Made by a program: the position numbers and the translations under genes
Part shown: positions 14,185-22,669 of the stretch, piece after piece
How positions within the stretch are numbered: position 1 is the stretch's first letter
Layout: each line of letters begins with the position of its first letter
Source: JAVBRD01 sp031548365
GTDB taxonomy: Bacteria; Bacillota; Clostridia; Christensenellales; UBA1750
Length of the DNA: 24,702 bases
NCBI GenBank assembly: GCA_031548365.1
Contig: JAVBRD010000027.1
Location: 1-24,702 of the forward strand
Direction: 5' to 3'
The notes under the pieces: generated by a model
What the model saw: only the letters and a program-made list of their open reading frames with translations
The model's database searches: none
Told to the model about the DNA's origin: nothing

Positions 14185-15969
14185 CTAATCCCCTTCGTAC
14201 CGCACGCGGTCGCCGTCGGCGAGGTCGCGGTCGCTGCGCGAGACGACCTGATCGCGCTGGCTCACGCCGCCCTGAACGGCCGCACGGGTGGAGTCCTGAT
14301 CAATCACGCTCACATCTGCGCGCGTCACCGTGCGCTTGGCGCCTAGGGAGCCGCTGTCCTGTGTGATGACATAGACGAACGTCCCGTCGTTGTCCTCGTG
14401 GAGTGCCGTGAGCGGGATGATGACATCGTAGTTGGACGTGCGCTTGCGGAAACGCATGGAGGCGGTCATGCCCACCGTCCCCGCGCTGCCGTCGAGCAGA
14501 AAGGTGACGTCGTAGCGGCCCGTGGCGGTGGCGGAGTACGCGATAGAAGAGATGGGCGCGTTGATCGACGCGCCGTTGCATACGATCGTGGCGCTGTCCC
14601 CAACCGTCATGTCGCCCACCTGATCCTCGGTCACCGTCACGCGGAGCTCCAGCCCCTCGTTTTCGTTGCTCAGCGTCACCGCGGGCGATGTGCTCGACGC
14701 GTTGCCGCCCACGCTCACCGAGACGGAGATCACGTCGCCGTTGACAGGCGCGTGCACCACGCCCTCGCTGTCAATCGCCTTTTGAATGCGCGCGACGTTG
14801 GCCTTGCGCGTATCGATGTCCATTTGCGAGTTCTTCAGGTCAATCTCGCTCTGCGCCTTGGACGCTTCCGAGGATTTGACGGAGGTTTCATAGCTTAGCA
14901 TGGCCTTGTCCAGCGATATTTGCGCGTCCTCTACGGAGCGGTTGGCGTCGCGCACGGCGTTTTCACGTGAGCGCTCGGCGTTTTCTAGCGCGGTCTGCCG
15001 GCTGGTTACGTTGGTCTCAGCGCTTGTGATCGCGTTTTTCTTTTGAAGGACGAGCGCATCCACGGCCTTGACCGCGTCGGGCATGCGGTTTAGCGCGTCC
15101 ATGATCTCCTGCTGCGCGGTCATGAGCGCGGTGTTCGCCTTCATCAGCTCCTGCTCGGCGGTGTAGAGCGCGTCGGAGAGCTTTCGCTGCGCGGACGCGC
15201 TCGACGTGTCGGATCCGCCGCTCCCCCCCGTCCCGCCCGTGCCGCTGCTGGATGGGTTGTAGTACGCGTCGTATGCGTTGTCGTAAGCGCTCTGTTTTGT
15301 GCGCAAAGCGGTCTGCGCGCTTTCAACCGCGGTCTGCTTTTGCTTTACGTAATCGGCCCACGCGTCGTCAAGCGCGGTCTGGTAATCGGAATTGGCCGTC
15401 ACGAGCGCGTCCTGCGCGTCCGCCAAGTCTTTTTGCGCGCGGGCGACCGCGATGTCCTGCGTCTCGATGTTGGTGGACCGGTTCTGTTTCGCTCTGGCAA
15501 GGGAGCGCTCCGCGTCCTTGACCGCCGTGTCCGTGGGGTCGTTTGACACCGCAAGCTGGCTTTTTTCAAGGTTGTTGAGCAGCTTGTCCAGCGCGGTCTG
15601 TTCGGTCGCGAGCAAATCGTTCAGCGCGGTCATGTCGAGCTTGAACAGCGGGTCGCCCTCGGCAACGCTCGCTCCGGCTTTGACATAGACCTCGCTCACG
15701 CGCGCGGACTCCGTGGAGAACACCGGCACGTTCTTGGCGCTGGCCAGCGTGCCGTCCACGTTGATGGAGCGCTCAAGCGCGCCGCGCTGGGGCGTCACAG
15801 GCGTGACGACCGCAACGGAAAGCTCCTGAAGCGTATTGTTGGCCAGCGTAAGCGCGATCATCAAAACGATGAACGCGACGAGCGCCTTGCCCGCGGCGGC
15901 GCGTCCCCTGATCTCGCCTTGCGCGGCTCTGGCCAGCTTTTCTTTTGCGATCGTCAAGTTACTTTGCAT
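14185..15969 (-). CDS. HlyD/RND-type efflux adaptor subunit with long coiled coil
   Basis: Membrane-fusion protein, 594 aa. One transmembrane helix (about 29-47) anchors it. The first half of the lipoyl-like domain (SARVSEVYVKAGASVAEGDP, 88-107) leads into a very long helical hairpin (about 113-400), rich in Ala, Gln, Lys and Asp heptads. The turn at 239-258 is a Gly/Ser linker. The second lipoyl half (VHAPVNGDVISVSVSVGG, 405-422), a beta-barrel (about 440-505) and a membrane-proximal domain (to 594) follow. Typical adaptors have 350-450 residues, so the hairpin is roughly twice normal. In Gram-negative cells such proteins bridge to TolC; in Firmicutes they work with ABC exporters. Here it lies between sugar-import permeases and a MacB-like protein. 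ATG 15969 follows GGAGG. Confidence 0.9.
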   Translation of the reverse strand: MQSNLTIAKEKLARAAQGEIRGRAAAGKALVAFIVLMIALTLANNTLQELSVAVVTPVTPQRGALERSINVDGTLASAKNVPVFSTESARVSEVYVKAGASVAEGDPLFKLDMTALNDLLATEQTALDKLLNNLEKSQLAVSNDPTDTAVKDAERSLARAKQNRSTNIETQDIAVARAQKDLADAQDALVTANSDYQTALDDAWADYVKQKQTAVESAQTALRTKQSAYDNAYDAYYNPSSSGTGGTGGSGGSDTSSASAQRKLSDALYTAEQELMKANTALMTAQQEIMDALNRMPDAVKAVDALVLQKKNAITSAETNVTSRQTALENAERSRENAVRDANRSVEDAQISLDKAMLSYETSVKSSEASKAQSEIDLKNSQMDIDTRKANVARIQKAIDSEGVVHAPVNGDVISVSVSVGGNASSTSPAVTLSNENEGLELRVTVTEDQVGDMTVGDSATIVCNGASINAPISSIAYSATATGRYDVTFLLDGSAGTVGMTASMRFRKRTSNYDVIIPLTALHEDNDGTFVYVITQDSGSLGAKRTVTRADVSVIDQDSTRAAVQGGVSQRDQVVSRSDRDLADGDRVRYEGD

Positions 15970-16032
15970 TGTGTATAACCTCCGCGTACCTCATCAAACT
16001 GAAAACCGGCAATGGCTTGGCAGGGTTCGTGC

Positions 16033-16875
16033 TTACTCTTTAATCCCCGTCATCTGGATACCCCGGACAAGGTAGGATTCACCGTAGAAAAACAAGAGCA
16101 GCGCGGGCATGAGCGTGATGATGGACGCGCCCATCGCGACATCCACGTCCGTTTCACCGATCTTGGTCAAGTAGAGCGAGAGCGGCCAAAGGTCCTGGTT
16201 ACGAAGAAAGGTCATGGGCTGCTCGATCAGGTTCCAGTTGTCAAGGAAGCTCAGGATACACAGCGAGGCGATGCCGGGCGCGCCGATGGGGAGCGCGATG
16301 GTCAGGAAAATGCGCATCTCGCTCGCGCCGTCGATTTGCGCCGCCTCGACCAGCGCGTCGGGCACGGCCTTGAAGAACTGGCGCAAGAGAAACACCGAGA
16401 ACGTCCCGAACACACCGGGAATGATGACCGCCCAGACGGTGTCCAAAAGCATCATGCGGTCCAGCATCAGGTAGGAAGGAACGAGCGTGACCTGAAAGGG
16501 CATCATCATCAGGGAGATGTAGAACATGAACAGCGGCTCCCGCCCCGGGAACTTGAAGTGCGCGAACGCCCACGCCGCCAGCGTTCCGATCACCGCCTGC
16601 CCCGCGACGATGGGCAGCACCAACCGCATGGAGTTCCAGAACATCGTCAGAAAGCGTGGGGTGTCCATCAAAAGTTTGATGTACTGGCGGAGGGTGGGGA
16701 TGGCCGGCACAAGCGGCATCTCCGCGCGCCCCGTCCCGCCCGAGAGCACGGGCTGTATGTGCTCCAGGAGCTCGGATGAGCTCATCAGCGAAGAACCGAG
16801 CGTCATCAAAAGCGGGAGGACGACCACGATGGCGACGGCGATCAGCGCCGCCGATCGGATGATTTTCTGAATCAT
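16033..16875 (-). CDS. Carbohydrate ABC transporter permease, MalG type
   Basis: CUT1 importer membrane subunit, 280 aa. A helix at about 8-29 opens the protein, with further helices near 85-106, 115-135, 145-165, 190-210 and 248-266. The EAA loop is VEAAQIDGASEMRIFLTIALP at 176-196. The C-terminus GESYLVRGIQMTGIKE matches the conserved MalG-type end (Y-x-V-x-G-x-x-x-G-A-x-K). ATG 16875 has AGGGGG 8 nt upstream, formed partly by the stop codon of the MalF-type gene 12 nt before. Its partner is that gene. It belongs to a different subfamily from the LplC-type protein at 2680, so the two importers are not duplicates. Confidence 0.94.
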   Translation of the reverse strand: MIQKIIRSAALIAVAIVVVLPLLMTLGSSLMSSSELLEHIQPVLSGGTGRAEMPLVPAIPTLRQYIKLLMDTPRFLTMFWNSMRLVLPIVAGQAVIGTLAAWAFAHFKFPGREPLFMFYISLMMMPFQVTLVPSYLMLDRMMLLDTVWAVIIPGVFGTFSVFLLRQFFKAVPDALVEAAQIDGASEMRIFLTIALPIGAPGIASLCILSFLDNWNLIEQPMTFLRNQDLWPLSLYLTKIGETDVDVAMGASIITLMPALLLFFYGESYLVRGIQMTGIKE

Positions 16876-16887
16876 TGCATCATCCCC

Positions 16888-17793
16888 CTACTCATATGTC
16901 GCGTCTACTTTCCAGGAGCGGTCGAGCAGGTAGACCAGCCCGAAGATGACCAGCGCTGTCACCGTCGCCGCCGCGGAAAGCTTTTCGATATCCAGCGCGG
17001 TGAACCAGTTGTTCAGCGTGTGCTGGAGCAGGTAAATGCTCCCCTGCGGGTAGTTGCCCGCTACAAGATACGCCTCGCGGTACGCCTTGAACGAGTTGAG
17101 CAGCGCGAGCACGGTGGTCGTAAAGAGCGCGGGTTTCAGGCAAGGCAGCGTGATGGCGAAGAACTGCTTCGCGCCCGTCGCGCCGTCCACCGACGCCGCC
17201 TCGTACAGCGAGGGCGATATCCCGCCGATCCCCGCCAAAAAGAGCACCATGTTGTACCCGATGTTTTTCCACAAATAGCTCACGATCAGGCAGAACAACG
17301 CCCAGTCGGTCTTCATCCAGTCGATGCGCGCAAACCCGATCGTTTCAAGCAGGTTGTTCATCAGCCCGTTTTCGTTGAAGAGCACCTGCCACAAGAGCGC
17401 GACTGAGGCGACAGGAAGCGCCATGGGCAGAAGGAAGGACGCGCGCAGCGCGGAGCGAAAGTACACAGGCCGCGTCAGAAGGAGCGCAAGACCCAGGGAA
17501 AGCACAAGGAGCGTGGGCACGCAAAGCCCGATGAAGCGGAACGTATTAAGGCACGCCTGCTGGAAGGCTTTGTTGCCGAAGATCGAGATATAGTGCGCGA
17601 TCCCGGCGAAGGAGCCGTCCAGCCCATTGAAGAAGGAGCGCCCAAGCGCATCGAAGAACGGAACGACGACGAACACCATGCAGCCGAGCAAACTGGGCAG
17701 GACAAACGCGTAGCCGTAGATCGCGTTCCTGCGTGCCATTGCGCTCCACTTGCTTTTTTTGGGGGCGGTTTTCGTGTTAGCCAACAATGCCAT
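16888..17793 (-). CDS. Sugar ABC transporter permease, MalF/UgpA type
   Basis: CUT1 importer membrane subunit, about 301 aa. Helices lie near 26-50, 83-108, 120-140, 163-180, 190-205 and 275-295. The EAA loop is LYEAASVDGATGAKQFFAITLP at about 197-218. The start is unclear. GTG 17823 and ATG 17811 lack ribosome sites, and GTG 17823 begins inside a strong inverted repeat. A GGGAGGG site at 17801-17795 lies 1-2 nt before ATG 17793 but an ideal 8 nt before TTG 17787, so TTG 17787 may be the true start. First gene of the five-gene operon; no convincing promoter was found upstream on this strand. Confidence 0.93.
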   Translation of the reverse strand: MALLANTKTAPKKSKWSAMARRNAIYGYAFVLPSLLGCMVFVVVPFFDALGRSFFNGLDGSFAGIAHYISIFGNKAFQQACLNTFRFIGLCVPTLLVLSLGLALLLTRPVYFRSALRASFLLPMALPVASVALLWQVLFNENGLMNNLLETIGFARIDWMKTDWALFCLIVSYLWKNIGYNMVLFLAGIGGISPSLYEAASVDGATGAKQFFAITLPCLKPALFTTTVLALLNSFKAYREAYLVAGNYPQGSIYLLQHTLNNWFTALDIEKLSAAATVTALVIFGLVYLLDRSWKVDATYE

Positions 17794-17822
17794 TCCCTCC
17801 CTGACATCCATAAAATACGGCA

Positions 17823-17850
17823 CGCGTCTTTAATTCAGCTTAAAGACGCG
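17823..17850. repeat. 11-bp inverted repeat between divergent operons
   Basis: CGCGTCTTTAA (17823-17833), TTCAGC, TTAAAGACGCG (17840-17850), perfect arms. It lies just ahead of the MalF-type gene and about 63 bp from the divergent promoter. It could be a repressor operator or a leader hairpin. Confidence 0.6.
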
Positions 17851-17912
17851 CACCGTTTACAGTTTAGTAACAGACCGGCGCCCCTTCACGTCGGCTTGCC
17901 CGTTTCGCTCAC

Positions 17913-17941
17913 TTGATGGCACAGCGCGCGTGCGTTATACT
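17913..17941 (+). promoter_or_regulatory. Promoter of the lyase operon
   Basis: TTGATG (17913-17918), 17-nt spacer, TATACT (17936-17941). The predicted start near 17948 makes ATG 17950 effectively leaderless and favours ATG 17980 as the start codon of the lyase. Confidence 0.72.
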
Positions 17942-17979
17942 GGAAGAAGATGGAATGCTTTGACAAAGAGGTGTCGGCG

Positions 17980-19917
17980 ATGAATGGACCCAAGATGACC
18001 GATCAAGCCTTTTTTGACGCGTTGGACCGGCAAAATGGCGGGCTCGCGCACGTCTTCGCGGCAGCGGACGCCAAGGACTACGCCGAAGCGCGCCGTCTGT
18101 TTGCCGCGCACATCCGCTTGAGCCTGAGGCCCGAGCGTTTTTTTACCATCCCCTACGAGTTCGGCGAAAACGCGTTCGTCCACCCCGGCGAAAGCGAGAA
18201 AGAGGCCGCCGAGCGCATTTTAAGACACGAGCTGATTTCCTGCGCGACGCCCCATCAATTCGGAGAAGTGGTGGACTGGTTTCACAACCCCACGTTCAAC
18301 CAATACAGGGAGTGGACATGGCAGCTTTCCCGCCATCACGAGTTCAAGCTTTTAGCGCACCAGTACCGCGAAACGGGCGACGAGCGATACGCCCAGTGTT
18401 TTGCGGAGCTGTTCACGAGCTGGGTGCGGCAGGCGGTCGTACCCGGCCCCGTGGGAGGCGGCGAAACGCTTTGCTGGCGCACCATTGAGGCGGGCATCCG
18501 CATGGGCGCGGATTGGCCGTACACACTTCACTGTTTTTTTAGGTCGCAGCACTTCACCGACGATGTGCTCATCGACTGGTACAAGTCCGTTTGGGAGCAT
18601 GGATGGCGGCTATACGGTTTTTCCACCAGCGCCAACTGGCTCATCATGGAGATGAACGGACTCGCGCAAATCGGTATTCTTTACCCCGAATTCGCGGCGT
18701 CGAGAACATGGCTTGATTACGCGGTCGGCGTGCTGGAGCGCGAGCTGCCGCTCCAGATTTACCGCGACAGCTTCCATTATGAGCTGTCCACGGGCTACCA
18801 CGAGGTGCTCATCAACAACTACGTGCGGCTCATGCAGGTCGCGGAGGCCTACAACGTCCCCATGCCGGGGAGCTTCACGCAAGAGATCGAGGACGCGTGC
18901 GCGCTCTATCCCAAGCTCATCATGCCGAACGGCTGCCTCCCCGACCTCAACGACGGCACATGGAAAAACGCCTCGATTCCCCTCGCGCCGCGCGTTTCGC
19001 GTTTCCCGCACCGCGAGGACTTCCGCTGGATCGTCTCGCACGGGAAGGAGGGCGCGCCGCCCCCGTTTACATCCATCGCGCTGCCCTTCTCCGGCTTCAT
19101 GGTCATGCGCACAGGATGGGAGCCAAACGCCGTGTGGGGCCTGCTCGACGCCGCGCCCTTCGGACGGGGGCATCAGCACGAGGACAAGCTTTCCCTCCTC
19201 GTCTTTGGGCGTGGCAAGCTCCTGGTGAGCGAGGGCGGCAACTACGCGTACGATGCCTCCGAGATGCGCCGTTATGTCACGAGCACACGCGCGCACAACA
19301 CCGTCCGCGTGGACGGTCTTGACCAAAACCGCCGCTGCCGCTACGCGTGGGCAAAAACTGACATTCTGCTGGATTCCGGCATGGAATACCGCGTCGGCGC
19401 TTCATCAGACTTTGCCCGCGGCGTGTACGACGAGGGCTACGGTCCGGACGCCGGAATCAGCGTAAGGCACACGCGCTCGGTGCACTTCCTCAAGGACGCC
19501 CTTGAGAACCAGACTTTCTTCGTGGTCATCGACCAGCTCGAACCGCCGGACGGCGCCGAGCATGAGTACGAGTGGCTGTGGCACCTCGGCGAGGATTCAG
19601 TGGCGCTCGACGGTGACGCGGCTGTATCCCCCGACGTCACGATCCTCTCCGCCACAAGCGTTCCCGCCTTACAAGCCGATGTCTGCGGCCAAGAAACGCC
19701 ATGGCAAGGCTGGATGCCAAGGCGCGGCGGCCGGCAGGGCGACTTTAGCCCCATTCACGTCGTCCGGCGCACAGCGCGCGGATCATCCGTGAGCGCCGCG
19801 ACCGTGCTCTTCCCGTGCGCGGCGGGCAAGTGCCCGGTCAAAAGTGTGGCCCTGACCGGCTCACGCGCCGTGCTCATGCTCAAAAGCGGCGGCTTCTTGG
19901 CCGTAGGGGAACCGTAA
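17980..19917 (+). CDS. Heparinase II/III family polysaccharide lyase-like protein
   Basis: Likely cytoplasmic enzyme of 645 aa that cleaves uronic-acid-containing oligosaccharides by beta-elimination. No signal peptide is visible. ATG 17980 has AAAGAGG (17965-17971) at 8 nt; ATG 17950 lacks one. The N-terminal alpha/alpha barrel includes WFHNPTFNQYREWTWQLSRH (100-119), SANWLIMEMNGLAQIGILYPE (217-237) and FHYELSTGYHEV (265-276), whose Tyr273/His274 sit in the usual catalytic Tyr-His position. The C-terminal beta-sandwich has GRGHQHEDKLSLLVFG (395-410) and AHNTVRVDGLDQ (438-449), both hallmarks of the Hepar_II_III domain. The substrate (heparin-, alginate- or pectin-like) cannot be fixed from sequence. 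It heads a six-gene operon divergent from the ABC importer. Confidence 0.92.
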   Translation: MNGPKMTDQAFFDALDRQNGGLAHVFAAADAKDYAEARRLFAAHIRLSLRPERFFTIPYEFGENAFVHPGESEKEAAERILRHELISCATPHQFGEVVDWFHNPTFNQYREWTWQLSRHHEFKLLAHQYRETGDERYAQCFAELFTSWVRQAVVPGPVGGGETLCWRTIEAGIRMGADWPYTLHCFFRSQHFTDDVLIDWYKSVWEHGWRLYGFSTSANWLIMEMNGLAQIGILYPEFAASRTWLDYAVGVLERELPLQIYRDSFHYELSTGYHEVLINNYVRLMQVAEAYNVPMPGSFTQEIEDACALYPKLIMPNGCLPDLNDGTWKNASIPLAPRVSRFPHREDFRWIVSHGKEGAPPPFTSIALPFSGFMVMRTGWEPNAVWGLLDAAPFGRGHQHEDKLSLLVFGRGKLLVSEGGNYAYDASEMRRYVTSTRAHNTVRVDGLDQNRRCRYAWAKTDILLDSGMEYRVGASSDFARGVYDEGYGPDAGISVRHTRSVHFLKDALENQTFFVVIDQLEPPDGAEHEYEWLWHLGEDSVALDGDAAVSPDVTILSATSVPALQADVCGQETPWQGWMPRRGGRQGDFSPIHVVRRTARGSSVSAATVLFPCAAGKCPVKSVALTGSRAVLMLKSGGFLAVGEP

Positions 19918-19919
19918 CC

Positions 19920-20768
19920 ATGCTGGCGAACGACGTATGTGCCTCGCTTGAGCGGGACTTCATCAAGCCCGGCATCACCGATAGCTGGCATTCCCGCATG
20001 ACTGATCTGGATCGCTTTCTGTGCGCCAACTTCAAGTCGCGCAGCATGGGGCTTGTGTGTGATTTTACGGAAACGGTGAACGAAGTGTTTACGGCGGTTT
20101 TTCCTTCGGAGGCCGTGCTCACGCACGTCATCGAGCGCGCAAGCGACGCCATGCTGTTTGTGCATCACCCCATGATTTGGGATCTCGCCAAAGCCCCAGG
20201 GGGATTCTACCCGATGAACCCAGCGCTGCTTGACATCATGCGCCAGAGACGTATCTCGATCTACAACCTGCACCATCCGCTCGACCATTTCAGCGCTTAT
20301 TCGACCAGCAAGACGCTCGCGGACGCACTCGGCCTTGAGATTGTCAAGCCGTTCGCACGCCATGAGGCCGCGCTGTGCGGCGTTATCGGCAAGACTTCGT
20401 GCGAAACGGTTGGCGAGCTGCGGGACCGCTTCGTTCGCGCGGTCGGCCACGGCGTCAAGCTCTACCCCTATGGCAACGACCGGATTGCAAACGGCTTGGT
20501 CGCGGTGTGCGCGGGCGGCGGAAACCAGGCGCATGTGCTCCGTGAGGTTCTTGAAGCCGGCGTCAACGTGCTTGTCACGGGCCTGACCATCCAAAACGAG
20601 CGCTCGGAGGGTGTGCACCGGCTGGAAGAGCAAAACCGAATCAGCGTGCTGGGCGGCACACATTATTCAACAGAGAAATTCGCTTGCATGGCCATGTGCG
20701 ATTATTTCGCCAAACTGGGGCTGCCGTCGGCGTTCGTCGAAGAAGCCCCCGGCTTGGAAGACTTGTGA
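19920..20768 (+). CDS. Nif3-like dinuclear metal-centre protein
   Basis: A 282-aa protein of the NIF3 / YbgI / YqfO superfamily, hexameric proteins with a two-metal site and unclear cellular role (often labelled GTP cyclohydrolase I type 2). Metal-ligand regions are visible: FVHHPMIW (80-87, His82/His83), YNLHHPLDHFS (115-125, with His118/His119 and Asp122) and, at the C-terminus, GGTHYSTEKFA (245-255, His248 and Glu252). The ATG at 19920 begins 2 nt after the lyase stop codon, so the two are translationally linked. A TAGGGGA ribosome site lies inside the lyase end. The inserted middle domain of long YqfO forms is absent. Its place in a lyase operon is unusual and suggests a role on a sugar derivative; that is inference. 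Confidence 0.88.
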   Translation: MLANDVCASLERDFIKPGITDSWHSRMTDLDRFLCANFKSRSMGLVCDFTETVNEVFTAVFPSEAVLTHVIERASDAMLFVHHPMIWDLAKAPGGFYPMNPALLDIMRQRRISIYNLHHPLDHFSAYSTSKTLADALGLEIVKPFARHEAALCGVIGKTSCETVGELRDRFVRAVGHGVKLYPYGNDRIANGLVAVCAGGGNQAHVLREVLEAGVNVLVTGLTIQNERSEGVHRLEEQNRISVLGGTHYSTEKFACMAMCDYFAKLGLPSAFVEEAPGLEDL

Positions 20769-20813
20769 GCCTTCATTCCCCGTTATGTCCGCTCAACAGG
20801 AGGAGGTAAGCTT

Positions 20814-21761
20814 GTGTTTCGATGCGCAACATGCGGCGGCACGTTTGAGCTGCCGACGTGCGGCCAATGCAGCGGCACGGTCGCGTACACGGACGGCGTC
20901 TGGCAGATGACGGACGACCCCGACCTTGTGACCGAGGGCGAGGGCGACAAGTACATCAGCTATGGGCACATCGGCGAGAGCTACTCCGGCAAAAGCAAGT
21001 ATGCCTCGACGTGCGGAACACAGCCATCGCGGGCGAGCTGTCGCATCTGACAGGCGTGGGAACGCTCCTTGATTTGGGATGCGGAGACGGTTATCTCACG
21101 GTTCCGGCAGCAAAAAACGGCACGAGAATTATCGCCGCCGACATTTCCAACAAAATGCTCGTCATTCTCTGCAGGAGCGCCCGGCACAATCATGTGCCGC
21201 ATGAACGCGTTGAGTCTTTTACTCCCTGACAACAGCGTCGAATGCGCCGTGGCCAACAGCATGCTCCACCTGATTTCAGCGCCCGAGAAGGTGGTGCGCG
21301 AAATTCACAGGGTCCTAACGCCTGGCGGCTGCTTCCTCTGCGCGGACGACCGCCCGGGGCTGGAAAAAACACAGGACGCCTCCGCGGACAACACACTCTT
21401 CACAGAAGCCGCAAACGGCATCTACGGGGTCTACTGGAAACTGCTCAACGAACAGGGCGTGTACCCGAAGAAATACAGCTGGCGCTTTGACCGTGACGCA
21501 GTCTGCTCGCCCCTGTTCCGCTCAAAAGAAGAGATCCTGCTTCCGGTCCGCGAGGAGGTCTGCAATAAGCTCTCCGACGCTTTCCTTCCCCGCTTTTTGG
21601 GAAAGGGCTTTTCCGATCAGACCGCCGTACCGGACGATCTGCACCGCGCCGCGGCTTTACAGGCTATCGGCATCGTCCGTCGACAGATCGGCGACGGCTT
21701 TGACGACCTCTCCTTTCGCGACACCGTCCCGGACATCGCGCTGACCGTGTACAAAAAATGA
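20814..21761 (+). pseudogene. Zinc-ribbon SAM methyltransferase gene disrupted by two compensating frameshifts
   Basis: GTG 20814 behind AGGAGGAGG (20798-20806) opens a protein starting with a CATC-type zinc ribbon (FRCATCGGTFELPTCGQCSG), like RlmA-type methyltransferases. The frame breaks near 21003, where one base seems missing between TAT and CTC GAC. The next frame carries the SAM-binding motif LLDLGCGDGYLT and AADISNKML, then ends in a stop at 21227. Shifting back within the TTTT run at 21217-21220 restores the first frame, which continues LLPDNSVECAVANSMLHLI and runs to 21761. With both shifts corrected the product is about 315 aa. The reciprocal changes, one in a homopolymer, could be sequencing errors or a recent pseudogene. 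The substrate may be rRNA or a small molecule; unresolved. Confidence 0.82.
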
Positions 21762-21794
21762 CCCGCCCGCGCAAACGCACAAGGAGGTTCGCCC

Positions 21795-22655
21795 ATGGAG
21801 GAACAACGCATCATCAGCGCGCTTGAGGTCTATGACGTCGACACCGGGGAGCGGCGCACGCTCAAGGAGATCGGGAGCCACATCGAAGCGCCCAACTGGA
21901 CGCCGGACGGCAAAACGCTCGTCTACAATTCCAAGGGCGGCATCTACACGTTTGACCTCGCCACGGGCCGCTGCGGGAAAATCGACACCGGAAAATGCAT
22001 CTGGTGCAACAATGATCACGTGCTCTCCCCCAAGGGCGACATGCTCGCCATCAGCGCGGGCACCGCGGAGGACCGCGGCTCGCGCGTGTGGATCCTGCCC
22101 ATTTCGGGCGGGGAGCCGCGCCTGATCACGCCGCTAAAGCCCAGTTACCTGCACGGGTGGTCACCCGACAGCAAGACGCTCGCGTACTGCGCGGAGCGCG
22201 GCGGGGAATACGACATCTACACGATGCCTGCCGAAGGCGGGGACGAAACGCGGCTGACCGACGCGCCGGGCCTAAGCGACGGCCCGGAGTACTCGCCCGA
22301 CGGCGCGCACATCTGGTTTAACTCCGTGCGGTCCGGGCTGATGCAGGTTTACCGCATGGGTGCCGACGGCACGGATCAAAAGCAGATGACGTTCAGTTCA
22401 GCGCAAAACGCGTGGTTTCCGCACATCTCGCCCGACGGCAAGCACGTCGTTTACCTGTGTTACCGACGCGGCGACGTAGAACCCCATGCCCATCCCGCCA
22501 ACAAGGACGTGGAAATTTGGATGATGCAGGCCGACGGCGCGCGTCCGCGCAAGCTCTTTGAGCTGTTCGGCGGGCAGGGCACCATCAACGTCAACTCGTG
22601 GGCGCCCGACGGCAAGCGGTTCGCGTTTGTGAGTTACCGCTTCGTGACAGCGTAG
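21795..22655 (+). CDS. TolB-like PD40 beta-propeller protein, cytoplasmic
   Basis: A 286-aa protein made of PD40/WD40-like blades. The W/Y-SPDG-type motif repeats at APNWTPDGKTLVY, NDHVLSPKGDMLAI, LHGWSPDSKTLAY, GPEYSPDGAHIWF, FPHISPDGKHVVY and VNSWAPDGKRFAF, giving six blades. There is no signal peptide, unlike true TolB of Gram-negative bacteria. ATG 21795 follows a strong AAGGAGG (21781-21787) at 7 nt. Short intracellular relatives are often found beside polysaccharide-use genes in Firmicutes and Bacteroidetes, and oligogalacturonate lyases share this fold. No catalytic residue set was identified, so binding of, or lyase action on, unsaturated uronides is only a hypothesis. The next gene starts 14 nt later. 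Confidence 0.9.
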   Translation: MEEQRIISALEVYDVDTGERRTLKEIGSHIEAPNWTPDGKTLVYNSKGGIYTFDLATGRCGKIDTGKCIWCNNDHVLSPKGDMLAISAGTAEDRGSRVWILPISGGEPRLITPLKPSYLHGWSPDSKTLAYCAERGGEYDIYTMPAEGGDETRLTDAPGLSDGPEYSPDGAHIWFNSVRSGLMQVYRMGADGTDQKQMTFSSAQNAWFPHISPDGKHVVYLCYRRGDVEPHAHPANKDVEIWMMQADGARPRKLFELFGGQGTINVNSWAPDGKRFAFVSYRFVTA

Positions 22656-22669
22656 AGGAGGGTTCCGGT

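Noticed and set aside
16012..16779. Plus-strand reading frame of 255 codons
   Set aside because: Antisense to the MalG-type permease; composition is that of a shadow frame.
17851..17912. Promoter for the minus-strand transporter operon
   Set aside because: TAAACT is a possible -10 but no acceptable -35 lies 16-18 nt upstream; not strong enough to call.
19755..20663. Minus-strand reading frame of 302 codons
   Set aside because: Opposes the lyase end and the Nif3-like gene, both of which carry clear family motifs.
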